NCBI GenBank assembly: GCA_020217165.1
Contig: JAIWOE010000133.1
Coordinates: forward strand, 1-10,634
DNA: 10,634 nt
DNA from: Desulfovibrio sp.
Lineage (GTDB): Bacteria > Desulfobacterota > Desulfovibrionia > Desulfovibrionales > Desulfovibrionaceae
Direction of reading: 5' to 3'
The notes beneath the pieces were generated by a model. That model saw only the letters and a program-made list of their open reading frames with translations, was not told the DNA's origin and made no database searches. Of the stretch, positions 1 through 6,946 are shown one piece after another. Both the position numbers and the translations under genes were made by a program. The number at the start of each line of letters is the position of its first letter. The first letter of the stretch is position 1.

Positions 1-1105
1 CAGCCCGATGACCGGCACGCCCATGGCCTTGACCAGTTGCAGGCTGGCCAAGGTGTCTGCCGTTTCGCCAGACTGACTGATGACCAGCACGGCGTCGTCT
101 TTGTCCAACAGGAAGTTGCGGTAGCGGAATTCCGAGGCAATCTCTACGGAGACGGGCAGCCGCGCCCAGTCTTCAAACAGATGCATGCCCCACAGCCCGG
201 CATGGAAGGATGTGCAGCCGCTTGGGCACGGGCATGCCGGCCAGTTCCTCCAGACAGACGCCCTGGCCCGCAGGGTCCAGGCGGCCGGCCAGGCAGTCTG
301 CCACCACCCGGGGCTGTTCGAAAATTTCCTTGAGCATGAAATGCTTGTAGCCGCTCTTCTGGGCTGCCTGCACGTCCCAGGAGATGCGTTGCGGGGTGCG
401 GTGCACCTGGGCCAGGGTGGCGGCGTCCCACACGCCCCAGGAGTGGGCGTCGATGCGCACGATCTCCCCGGCGTCCAGGAACACCACATTGCGGGTGTAG
501 GGCAAAAAGGCCGGGATATCCGAGGCGATGAAGTGCTCGCCTTCCCCCACCCCCACCACCAGGGGCGAGTGCCGCCGGGCGCCGTAGACCACCCCTGGCT
601 CCTCCAGGCGCACGATGGCCAGGGCGTAGGAACCCTCCACCTGGGCCAGGGTCCAGGAGAGGGCCTTGAGCATGTCCCCTTCGTGTTCGCGCAGGCCCTT
701 GGCCAGCAGGTGGGCCAGGGACTCGGTGTCCGTGTCCGTGGAAAAGGTCACGCCCTCGCCCTGCAGCATGCAGCGCAGGGTCTGGAAATTCTCCACAATG
801 CCGTTATGGGCCAGGGCCAGATGACCGGTGGTGTCGCGGTGGGGATGGGCGTTTTTCTCGTTGGGCAGGCCGTGGGTGGCCCAGCGGGTGTGCCCGATGC
901 CGGAAAGGGCGCCGCCCACGTTGAGGGATGCCAGTTTGGTGTCCAGCTCAATGAGCTTGCCCGGGGCGCGGACCACGTGCAGCGCGCCATCCTGGATGTA
1001 CGCCACGCCGGCGGAGTCATAGCCGCGGTATTCCAGCCGCCGCAGGCCTTCCATGATGAGGGGGACCGCCACCCGGTGGCCGCTGTATCCGATAATGCCG
1101 CACAT
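1..1105 (-). pseudogene. glmS: glmS, glucosamine-6-phosphate synthase: frameshifted, 3' end outside window
   Basis: GlmS makes glucosamine-6-phosphate from fructose-6-phosphate and glutamine in the cytoplasm, the first step to UDP-GlcNAc. The gene reads in two frames. Codons 1-298 (1105 down to 212) give the glutaminase domain and linker. From 213 down to 1 another frame gives 71 codons of perfect SIS-domain sequence without a stop, including TSFHAGLWG, VEIASEFRYR and the phosphate-binding SQSGETADT. At the junction the family has about HILACGTS; here H is followed directly by TS in the new frame. That is a shortfall of 17 nt against the expected codons, and it removes the conserved CGT of the CGTS phosphate-binding loop. 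A 1-base sequencing slip would not remove residues. The rest of the gene looks undecayed, so the lesion is recent or an assembly artefact. Full-length relatives have about 600 residues; the C-terminal half lies beyond base 1. Confidence 0.85.
173..1105 (-). CDS. glmS: GlmS N-terminal glutaminase fragment as it would be translated (310 aa)
   Basis: This is the reading frame left by the glmS lesion. It is a class II (Ntn) glutamine amidotransferase domain: Cys2 is the nucleophile after Met removal (MCGIIGYSG), followed by LEYRGYDSAG, HTRWATHG at about 72-79 (Arg74 binds the glutamine carboxylate), oxyanion residues Asn101-Gly102 in HNGIVEN, and DTDTES near 124-129. The linker GYKHFMLKEIFEQP lies near residue 250. 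True GlmS sequence ends at His298; the last 12 residues are out-of-frame junk before a TGA at 173. It could release ammonia from glutamine but has no intact isomerase domain, so it should not make glucosamine-6-phosphate. The ATG at 1105 has a GAGG ribosome site (1115-1118) lying inside the end of rdgB, whose TAA is only 6 nt upstream, suggesting coupled translation. Confidence 0.7.
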   Translation of the reverse strand: MCGIIGYSGHRVAVPLIMEGLRRLEYRGYDSAGVAYIQDGALHVVRAPGKLIELDTKLASLNVGGALSGIGHTRWATHGLPNEKNAHPHRDTTGHLALAHNGIVENFQTLRCMLQGEGVTFSTDTDTESLAHLLAKGLREHEGDMLKALSWTLAQVEGSYALAIVRLEEPGVVYGARRHSPLVVGVGEGEHFIASDIPAFLPYTRNVVFLDAGEIVRIDAHSWGVWDAATLAQVHRTPQRISWDVQAAQKSGYKHFMLKEIFEQPRVVADCLAGRLDPAGQGVCLEELAGMPVPKRLHILPCRAVGHASV

Positions 1106-1111
1106 GCCGTG

Positions 1112-1780
1112 TTACCTCGTGGGGGATGAAGGGACCGCGTGATCCGCCAGGAAGGCGGGGAGCAGTGCCGCCAGACGACGCAGGGCCTGTCCGCGATGGC
1201 TGCGGGCGTTCTTTTCCGCAGGGGCGAGTTCGGCCGCGGTACAACCGGCGTCTTCGTCAAAAAAAACAGGATCGTAGCCGAATCCGTGTTCGCCGCGGGG
1301 TTCGTGGAGAATGCGCCCCTGCCAGCTGCCCTGGGCCGTCACGCTGGCGCCGTCCGGGCTGGCCAGGGCCACCTCGGTGACGAACCGGGCCGAGCGGGAC
1401 AAGTCCGGCACGTGGGCCAGGGCCTGCAGCAGCTTCTGGTTGTTCAGCCGGTCCTTTTCCGCGCCGGTGGCGCCGGGGGGAAAGGGGGCGGCAAACCGGG
1501 CGGACCGCACGCCCGGGGCGCCCTGGAGGGCATCCACCATGAGTCCCGAGTCGTCGGCCATGGCGATGCATCCCGTGTGCGCGGCCACGGCGCGGGCCTT
1601 GAGCAGGGCATTTTCCGTAAAAGTTTCGCCAGTTTCTTCCACCTCAGGCATGTCCGGAAAGGCGTCGAGGCCCATCACGGCCACATCCATTCCAAGCCCG
1701 CTGCCCAGCCCGTGCAGCAGGGCTTCCAGTTCGGCGAGCTTGCCGGCATTGCGTGTGGCGAGAACAAGTGTGTGCGGCAT
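1112..1780 (-). CDS. rdgB: RdgB/HAM1 dITP/XTP pyrophosphatase
   Basis: This 222-residue cytoplasmic enzyme cleaves non-canonical purine triphosphates (dITP, ITP, XTP) to monophosphates plus pyrophosphate, keeping deaminated bases out of DNA and RNA. Family signatures appear in order: N-terminal LATRNAGKLAELE (nucleotide-binding SxNxxK-type motif, here TRNAGK), ETGETFTENALLKA, the metal-binding/catalytic ADDSGL near residue 75, the GxxSARF segment (here GVRSARF), GEHGFGYDPVF, and the C-terminal base-recognition SHRGQAL. Length is slightly above the usual about 200, from a longer N-terminal loop and a short C-terminal tail. The start at 1780 puts LATRN at the expected N-terminus and has AAGGG at 1788-1792. 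It lies 124 nt after the kinase gene and 6 nt before glmS. Identification is firm; a substrate preference cannot be read from sequence. Confidence 0.94.
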   Translation of the reverse strand: MPHTLVLATRNAGKLAELEALLHGLGSGLGMDVAVMGLDAFPDMPEVEETGETFTENALLKARAVAAHTGCIAMADDSGLMVDALQGAPGVRSARFAAPFPPGATGAEKDRLNNQKLLQALAHVPDLSRSARFVTEVALASPDGASVTAQGSWQGRILHEPRGEHGFGYDPVFFDEDAGCTAAELAPAEKNARSHRGQALRRLAALLPAFLADHAVPSSPTR

Positions 1781-1867
1781 GGGAAGACCCTTGATTCACA
1801 TGGACGGCGGCAAGACAGCGCAGGGTCTGGAATGACGACGACCGTACGACATGTCCGGGGGCGCTCC

Positions 1868-1908
1868 CTTGTACCAAATACTATAGAATCATTCAAGAGA
1901 GATTCTAA
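1868..1908 (-). promoter_or_regulatory. Possible rdgB promoter overlapping a 7-bp inverted repeat
   Basis: On the minus strand a TATAGT hexamer (1880-1885) sits 17 nt downstream of a poor -35, TTAGAA. An alternative pair in the same patch is TTGAAT (1891-1896), 17 nt, TACAAG (1868-1873). The patch is clearly A+T-rich against its surroundings. The same bases hold TAGAATC (1884-1890) and its perfect complement GATTCTA (1901-1907), with a 10-nt loop; this includes the kinase stop codon. There is no U-run after the hairpin on either strand, so an intrinsic terminator is unlikely. A promoter or operator for rdgB-glmS is an inference from hexamer matches only. Confidence 0.3.
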
Positions 1909-3431
1909 AGAGCTCGCTGCCCGCCAGAACTGGCGTTCCCGGCGGCCTTGGCGTTGCCCGCGGCCAGGGCCGGCAGGCTCAGGGTTACGGTGGTGCCCTG
2001 GCCCTCCTGGCTGACCAGGAGCACCTCGCCGCCCATTTCCTCAATGATTTTTTTGGTCATGGCCAGGCCCAGGCCCGAGCCCTGGTTCTTGGTGCTGAAG
2101 AAGGGATTGAAGATGCGGGGGCGGATGTCTTCGGCAATGCCGGGCCCGTCGTCTTCCACAATCATGCTCACGTAGGGGGGCGCAAAGGCCGTGCGCAGGA
2201 CGATGGTGCCGGCCTTGCCCTGCTGTTCCAGGGCTTCCATGGCGTTTTTGATGCAGTTGATGACGCACTGCTTCACCAGCTCGCCATCCACCTTGGCTAG
2301 GGGCAAGGAGGGCGCCAGGGCCAGCCGCAGGGTCAGGCCCTGTTCCTGGCATTTCATGGCAAAAAGTTCGGCCGTGTCCTGCAGGAGCTGGTTGCAGTCC
2401 AAGGCGGCCGGCGAGGCTTCCGCCGATTGCAGGGGGCGGGCAAAGTTGAGGGTGCTTTTGAGGATGGCGTCCAGCCGGCGGGATTCGTCCAGGATGATGG
2501 AGGCCTTTTGCCGCGCGTCCTCGTCCAGGCTGGGTGAGCGCACCAGGGCGTTGGCAAAACCGGCAATGGCAAAGAGGGGATTGCGGATTTCGTGGGCAAT
2601 GTACGTGGACAGCTCGCCAATGGCGGCCAGACGCTCGGACTGCTGCAGCCGGCGGTGCATTTCCAGCATTTCGGTGATGTCACGCCGGACTTCCAGCAGG
2701 GACTCCAGGGTGCCGTCGGGGCTGAGGATGGGATAGGCCACCACACGCAGGGTGCGCAGGCCGCCGTCCTGCTCCACCAGGGGGAGGGTGGCTTCCTGGA
2801 CGAGGCCGCTTTTCATGGCCAGCCGCACGGGGCAGGGGGAGTCTTCCTGCTGGCGACAGGTGTGCGGCGGGGAGTCCAGCTGGGCGTAGGCGCGGCCCAG
2901 GAGCTCGTCGCGGGTCAGGCCGCGACGAGCGCAGGCCCGGGTGTTGGCGTCCAGCACCAGGCCGTGGGCATCCAGGAGCAGGATTTCGTCGTCGGACTGT
3001 TCGAAGAGCGTCTCCAGGACCGAACGCGTCTGTTCCAGTTCCACACGCCAGGCCCGACGCAGCAGGCCCGCGCCCAGGAGGGCTTCAAGAAACGAAAAGG
3101 TGTGGCGGTCTCCCACGGAGAGGGTGGGCGCCAGGGCCGGCGCCAGGGCCGGCAGGGCGGCCTTGAGGGCGGCGAAGGCTGCGGGGTCGTCACGCAGGTC
3201 CAGCAACAGGTGCAGGTCAGGGTGCGCCGCCAGCATGGCCTCCAGGGTGGGGTGCTGGACCACCCCCGTGGGCAGGGCGGGGGACTCGCCGGGCGGGTCC
3301 GGCAGCACGCAGCACACCCGCAATGTGGGCACGGCCTCTGTCACGCCGGGCCGCGCCAGGGCGGCAAGGGCGCGCTCCAGCACTTCCGGACGGCCCACCA
3401 GGGCCAGATGGAATGGCGCAACGGGCTGCAT
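1905..3431 (-). CDS. Soluble PAS-domain sensor histidine kinase
   Basis: This is a two-component sensor kinase of 508 residues with no transmembrane segment, so probably cytoplasmic. Domains: residues 1-115, an Ala/Leu-rich alpha/beta region opening with a LALVG strand, perhaps a degenerate Rossmann-like fold; about 135-255, PAS; about 265-330, HisKA with phosphoacceptor His280 in AHEIRNPLFAIAG; about 345-488, HATPase_c with N-box Asn392/Asn396 (INCIKNAMEAL), G1 Asp427 (VEDDGPGI), F-box (IFNPFFSTK) and G2 (GSGLGLAMTKK). All catalytic boxes are intact. The PAS domain has His190, Cys192 and Cys200-Pro201, a cysteine pair seen in PAS domains of related kinases that might sense redox or metal; that role is speculative. 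The start has GGAG at 3439-3442. No response regulator lies in the window, so it is an orphan here; its signal and partner are unknown. Confidence 0.92.
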   Translation of the reverse strand: MQPVAPFHLALVGRPEVLERALAALARPGVTEAVPTLRVCCVLPDPPGESPALPTGVVQHPTLEAMLAAHPDLHLLLDLRDDPAAFAALKAALPALAPALAPTLSVGDRHTFSFLEALLGAGLLRRAWRVELEQTRSVLETLFEQSDDEILLLDAHGLVLDANTRACARRGLTRDELLGRAYAQLDSPPHTCRQQEDSPCPVRLAMKSGLVQEATLPLVEQDGGLRTLRVVAYPILSPDGTLESLLEVRRDITEMLEMHRRLQQSERLAAIGELSTYIAHEIRNPLFAIAGFANALVRSPSLDEDARQKASIILDESRRLDAILKSTLNFARPLQSAEASPAALDCNQLLQDTAELFAMKCQEQGLTLRLALAPSLPLAKVDGELVKQCVINCIKNAMEALEQQGKAGTIVLRTAFAPPYVSMIVEDDGPGIAEDIRPRIFNPFFSTKNQGSGLGLAMTKKIIEEMGGEVLLVSQEGQGTTVTLSLPALAAGNAKAAGNASSGGQRAL

Positions 3432-3502
3432 GCGGCGACTCCAGGACAGTCACGTCACGGACCGCCCGGTGCAGGGAGGGCGGCGGTTCGGACCATGACT
3501 TA

Positions 3503-3531
3503 TTCCTAATCCTGTCCAGGAAAAATCGCAA
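3503..3531 (-). promoter_or_regulatory. Possible promoter of the histidine kinase gene
   Basis: On the minus strand TTGCGA (3526-3531) and TAGGAA (3503-3508) are 17 nt apart in the divergent region between the kinase and rimO. The -35 is fair and the -10 is weak. It would give a leader of about 65-70 nt. This is a hexamer match only. Confidence 0.27.
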
Positions 3532-3576
3532 CCGGTTCGCCCCGTTTCCAGGTCGGTAGCGCGGGATTTGCGCAGC

Positions 3577-3605
3577 TTGCCCCGTGGCGGGGATGCGGCT
3601 ATAGG
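3577..3605 (+). promoter_or_regulatory. Predicted sigma-70-type promoter of rimO
   Basis: TTGCCC (3577-3582) and TATAGG (3600-3605) are separated by exactly 17 nt, about 45 nt upstream of the rimO start. This is the best promoter-like pair in the divergent region and gives a leader of about 38 nt that contains the GC hairpin next to the ribosome site. It is inferred from hexamers and spacing only. Confidence 0.45.
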
Positions 3606-3620
3606 CTGGTGCCAGATGCC

Positions 3621-3644
3621 GCCGGCCGCTGCGCCGGCAAGGAG
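3621..3644 (+). other. GC-only hairpin abutting the rimO ribosome binding site
   Basis: GCCGGC at 3621-3626 and GCCGGC at 3633-3638 can pair into a 6-bp all-GC stem with a CGCTGC loop. The Shine-Dalgarno AAGGAG (3639-3644) follows with no gap and ends 5 nt before the rimO ATG. A stem directly 5' of the ribosome site could either keep it exposed or affect initiation; which cannot be told from sequence. GCCGGC is a self-complementary word common in GC-rich DNA, so chance is possible. Confidence 0.4.
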
Positions 3645-3649
3645 ACCGC

Positions 3650-4984
3650 ATGACCGTTGCCACTCCCCCGTCCCCCCGCCCCCTGCGGGTGCACATGACC
3701 AGCCTGGGCTGCCCCAAAAACCGCGTGGACAGCGAGCGCCTGTTGGGCCGCCTGGGCGAGCAGGCCGTGCCCACCGAGGACATGGCCGCCGCCGACCTGG
3801 TGTTCATCAATACCTGCGGCTTCATCGAACCAGCGGTGGAGGAAAGCCTGCGCTGCATCATCGAGGCGGCGGAGGTCATCTCCGAGGTGGAGCCCCGCCC
3901 CCTCTTTGCCGTGGCCGGCTGCCTGGTGGGCCGGTATGGGCAGGCGCAGCTGGCGCCGGACCTGCCGGAGGTGGACGTCTGGCTGGACCTGGCCGCCATG
4001 GACCAGTGGCCCGCCCTGGTGGCCCAGGCCCTGACCCGCCGCGCCGCCGCCCCCGTGCCCGAGCTGCGGGAATACCGCCGTCTTTCCACGGCCCCTGCGG
4101 CTTATCTGAAGATCAGCGAAGGATGCAATCACGGCTGCAGCTTCTGCACCATCCCGTCCATCCGGGGCCGGCTTGCCAGCCGCGCTCCCGAAGAGCTGGT
4201 GCACGAGGCCCGCGCCATGCTGGCCCAGGGTGCCCGGGAACTGGTGATTGTGGGCCAGGACGTGACGGCCTACGGCAAGGACGTCGGACTGGCTTACGGC
4301 CTGCCGGACCTGCTCTCCCGACTGCTGGAGCTGCCCGGGCTGGACTGGCTGCGGCTCATGTACCTCTATCCAGCCGGCATCAATAAGGAGCTGTTGGGAT
4401 TTATGGCCTCGGCCGGCCCCACCCTCCTGCCGTATTTCGACATGCCCCTGCAGCACGCCCATCCGGCGGTGCTCAAGGCCATGGGCCGGCCCTTTGCTCA
4501 GGACCCGCGGCGGGTGGTGGATGCCATTCGCACCGTGCTGCCCCAGGCGGCGTTGCGCACCAGCCTCATCGTGGGGTTTCCGGGGGAAGGCGCGTCGGAA
4601 TTCGCGGCCTTGCAGGCTTTTGTGGAAGAAACACGCTTTCAGCACCTGGGCGTGTTCGCCTACTGCGCCGAGGAAGGCACCCCGGCGGCGGAAATGCCCG
4701 GCCAGGTGCCCCCGGCCGAGCGGGAGGCCCGGCGCGAAACCCTCATGGCCCTGCAACGGGAGATTTCCCACGACCTGCTTGAGGCCCACGTGGGCGAGGA
4801 AATGGACGTGCTGGTGGAAGCCGCCTCGCTGGAGTGGCCGGGGCTGCACCTGGGGCGTGTCTGGCTGCAGGCGCCGGAGGTGGATGGCGTCACCTATGTG
4901 AGCGGGGACGGCGTGCAGCCTGGCGCCATAGTGCGGGCGCGCATCGAAGAAGCCAAGGAATACGACCTGGTGGCCCTGGCCTGA
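3650..4984 (+). CDS. rimO: RimO, ribosomal protein S12 methylthiotransferase
   Basis: This 444-residue radical SAM methylthiotransferase adds a beta-methylthio group to the conserved Asp (Asp89 in E. coli S12) of ribosomal protein S12. The N-terminal UPF0004/MTTase domain carries the auxiliary [4Fe-4S] cysteines Cys21 (SLGCPKN, typical of RimO rather than MiaB), Cys56 (NTCGF) and Cys91 (AGCLVG). The radical SAM domain has Cys159, Cys163 and Cys166 (GCNHGCSFC, CxxxCxxC). It continues through VGQDVTAYG, LRLMYLYP, MPLQHA and SLIVGFPGE to a C-terminal TRAM domain from about residue 379, which in this family recognises the protein substrate. Length matches the family (about 440). AAGGAG 5 nt upstream supports the ATG. 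It is divergent from the kinase and followed by rpsA after 237 bp, two ribosome-linked genes in a row. Confidence 0.96.
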   Translation: MTVATPPSPRPLRVHMTSLGCPKNRVDSERLLGRLGEQAVPTEDMAAADLVFINTCGFIEPAVEESLRCIIEAAEVISEVEPRPLFAVAGCLVGRYGQAQLAPDLPEVDVWLDLAAMDQWPALVAQALTRRAAAPVPELREYRRLSTAPAAYLKISEGCNHGCSFCTIPSIRGRLASRAPEELVHEARAMLAQGARELVIVGQDVTAYGKDVGLAYGLPDLLSRLLELPGLDWLRLMYLYPAGINKELLGFMASAGPTLLPYFDMPLQHAHPAVLKAMGRPFAQDPRRVVDAIRTVLPQAALRTSLIVGFPGEGASEFAALQAFVEETRFQHLGVFAYCAEEGTPAAEMPGQVPPAEREARRETLMALQREISHDLLEAHVGEEMDVLVEAASLEWPGLHLGRVWLQAPEVDGVTYVSGDGVQPGAIVRARIEEAKEYDLVALA

Positions 4985-4993
4985 GGCAAGGGA

Positions 4994-5021
4994 GTGCCGC
5001 GAGGAGGGGATAGACTATAAT
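4994..5021 (+). promoter_or_regulatory. Possible rpsA promoter with a perfect -10
   Basis: A perfect TATAAT (5016-5021) lies 32 nt after the rimO stop in an A+T-rich patch. The -35 is poor: GTGCCG at 4994-4999 with a 16-nt spacer is the best match. Initiation near 5028 would give an rpsA leader of about 194 nt. A second, weaker candidate is TTGTCG (5111-5116) with TACGAT (5136-5141), but its spacer is 19 nt. Confidence 0.42.
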
Positions 5022-5221
5022 TTTGGGTTGTCATTACTCCTCCTTTTTGGTAGATGCTGGCTTTCCAACTGCCTGAACGGGCGCAGTGCGTCCGCCAGGT
5101 TCTTGTGTGCTTGTCGGTTCAGTCAGCAATTTCAATACGATTGATCTGACGCGGGCTGGCGTGCCGCCGGTGCCTGGGGCTTTTTTTTGCAACCTCTATC
5201 CTTTCACAAACGGCTTACATT
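5022..5221 (+). promoter_or_regulatory. rpsA leader: U-rich, no Shine-Dalgarno
   Basis: About 200 nt of untranslated sequence precede rpsA. It contains a pyrimidine block, CTCCTCCTTTTT (near 5037-5048), and a run of eight T (5181-5188) about 34 nt before the start codon. The last 30 nt before ATG (CTCTATCCTTTCACAAACGG and on) have no purine-rich ribosome site. In E. coli, S1 represses its own mRNA, whose leader also lacks a good Shine-Dalgarno; U-rich single-stranded RNA is what S1 binds. Autoregulation here is an inference from that parallel. The GC-rich bases before the T8 run form only a weak stem with G-U pairs, so I do not call an attenuator. Confidence 0.45.
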
Positions 5222-6940
5222 ATGTCCAACGACGCGACCATGACCAGCGGCGACGCAGAGCTGAATTTCGAATCCGCCCTCGAAGACTACCTGAAATCTG
5301 ACTTTGGCGAACTGGAGGAAGGCTCCATCGTCAAGGGCGAGGTTGTTCGGGTGGAGAAGGAACATGTCCTGGTGGACGTGAACTTCAAGTCCGAAGGCCA
5401 GATCAACATCAACGAATTCAAGGATGCCGATGGCAACGTCGCCGTCAAGGTGGGCGACCAGGTTGATGTCTATGTGGCCCGCAAGGACGAGGTCGAAGGC
5501 TCCATCGTGCTGTCCCGCGACAAGGCCAAGCGGATGCAGCTGTTTGACCGCCTGGAAGACGTGCAGGAAAACAACGACGTCATCAAGGGCACCATCCAGC
5601 GGCGCATCAAGGGCGGCTACACCGTGGACCTGGGTGGCCTGGAGGCCTTCCTCCCCGGCTCCCATGTGGACCTGCGCCCCGTGCCGGACATGGACGCCCT
5701 GGTGGGTCAGGAATTCGAATTCCGCGTCCTGAAGATCAACCGCCGCCGCTCCAACGTCATCGTGTCCCGCCGGGTGCTCCTGGAAGAGGAACGCGAATCC
5801 AAGCGCAGCAAGCTGCTCTCCACCCTGGAAGAAGGCCAGGTGGTGACCGGCAAGGTCAAGAACATCACCGAATACGGCGTGTTCGTGGACCTGGGCGGTT
5901 TGGACGGCCTGCTGCACATCACCGACATGAGCTGGAAGCGCGTCAAGCATCCCAAGGAACTGGTCAAGCTGGGCCAGGAGCTGGAACTCAAGGTCCTCAA
6001 TTTTGATCGCGATTCCAAGAAGGTCTCCCTGGGCCTCAAGCAGCTCAAGCCGGATCCGTGGACGTCCATCACCGAAAAGTATCCCGAAGGCGCCCGCCTT
6101 GCCGGCAAAGTGACCAACCTGGTGGACTACGGTGCGTTCGTGGAGCTGGAGCCCGGCGTGGAAGGCCTGGTGCACATCTCCGAAATGTCCTGGACCCGCA
6201 AACTGCGTCACCCCAGCCAGATGGTCAAGCAGGGCGACGAGGTGGAAGTGGTCATCCTGGGCGTGGACCCCGACAAGAAGCGCATCTCCCTGGGCATGAA
6301 GCAGGTGCGGCCCAATCCCTGGGATCTGGTGGCCGAGCGCTATCCTGAAGGGGCGGTCATCGAAGGCGCCATCAAGAACATCACCGAGTTTGGCATCTTC
6401 ATCGGCATCGAAGACGGCATCGACGGCCTCATCCACGTCTCCGACATCTCCTGGACCAAGAAGATCCGCCACCCCGAGGAGCTGTTCAAGGTGGGCGATT
6501 TGGTGCAGGCCAAGGTGCTCACCGTGGACAAGGAAAACGAAAAGTTCACCCTGGGCATCAAGCAGCTGCATGAAGATCCCTGGACCAACGTGCCAGACAG
6601 CTACCCCGTGGGCAGCACCGTGAACGGTGTGGTGACCAACATCACCGACTTCGGCCTGTTCGTGGAAGTGGAAGAGGGTATCGAAGGGCTGGTGCACGTC
6701 TCGGAAATCAGCAACAAGAAGATCAAGTCGCCCGCCGAAATGTTCAAGGAAGGCGACACCATTCAGGCCCGCGTCATCCATGTGAGCGCCGACGAGCGCC
6801 GCCTGGGCCTCTCCATCAAGGCCCTCAAGGATGAAGAAGAACGCAAAAAGCCCAAGGATTACCGTTCCGTGGGCGGCGAAGCCGGGCAGAGCCTGGGCGA
6901 TATCCTCAAGCAGAAGCTGGAAGAGGACGCCGGCGAATAG
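5222..6940 (+). CDS. rpsA: 30S ribosomal protein S1
   Basis: S1 binds the 30S subunit and single-stranded mRNA and helps initiation on structured or weak ribosome sites. The 572 residues hold six S1 (OB-fold) repeats at about 34-101, 118-185, 205-272, 290-359, 377-446 and 464-534. The first two are divergent, as is normal for the ribosome-binding pair. Repeats 3-6 share the wording G-x-V-x-N-[IL]-[TV]-[ED]-[YF]-G-[AVIL]-F, H[IV][ST][DE] and SLG[LM]KQ. An acidic N-terminus ([21 protein letters not shown]) and a charged C-terminal tail after 535 flank them. Length is close to E. coli S1 (557). The ATG at 5222 is chosen because the family N-terminus follows it; no Shine-Dalgarno supports it, and the Met at codon 7 has none either. 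It is followed after 6 nt by sppA, probably co-transcribed. Confidence 0.97.
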   Translation: MSNDATMTSGDAELNFESALEDYLKSDFGELEEGSIVKGEVVRVEKEHVLVDVNFKSEGQININEFKDADGNVAVKVGDQVDVYVARKDEVEGSIVLSRDKAKRMQLFDRLEDVQENNDVIKGTIQRRIKGGYTVDLGGLEAFLPGSHVDLRPVPDMDALVGQEFEFRVLKINRRRSNVIVSRRVLLEEERESKRSKLLSTLEEGQVVTGKVKNITEYGVFVDLGGLDGLLHITDMSWKRVKHPKELVKLGQELELKVLNFDRDSKKVSLGLKQLKPDPWTSITEKYPEGARLAGKVTNLVDYGAFVELEPGVEGLVHISEMSWTRKLRHPSQMVKQGDEVEVVILGVDPDKKRISLGMKQVRPNPWDLVAERYPEGAVIEGAIKNITEFGIFIGIEDGIDGLIHVSDISWTKKIRHPEELFKVGDLVQAKVLTVDKENEKFTLGIKQLHEDPWTNVPDSYPVGSTVNGVVTNITDFGLFVEVEEGIEGLVHVSEISNKKIKSPAEMFKEGDTIQARVIHVSADERRLGLSIKALKDEEERKKPKDYRSVGGEAGQSLGDILKQKLEEDAGE

Positions 6941-6946
6941 CCTGCC

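Noticed and set aside
173..217. Programmed ribosomal frameshift in glmS
   Set aside because: There is no slippery run at the junction, and conserved residues are missing, not merely out of frame. Shifting frame would not restore the CGT of CGTS.
185..1129. A 314-codon plus-strand open frame opposite glmS
   Set aside because: It is antisense to clear GlmS sequence, low in complexity, and resembles no family. GC-rich DNA gives such shadows.
3599..4849. A 416-codon minus-strand open frame opposite rimO
   Set aside because: It is a shadow of rimO: Gln/Gly/His-rich translation, no ribosome site, no family motif.
5150..5190. Intrinsic terminator or attenuator before rpsA (GC-rich bases then eight T)
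   Set aside because: The best stem I could draw has three G-C pairs and two G-U pairs. Without a firm stem the T-run is better explained as part of a U-rich leader.
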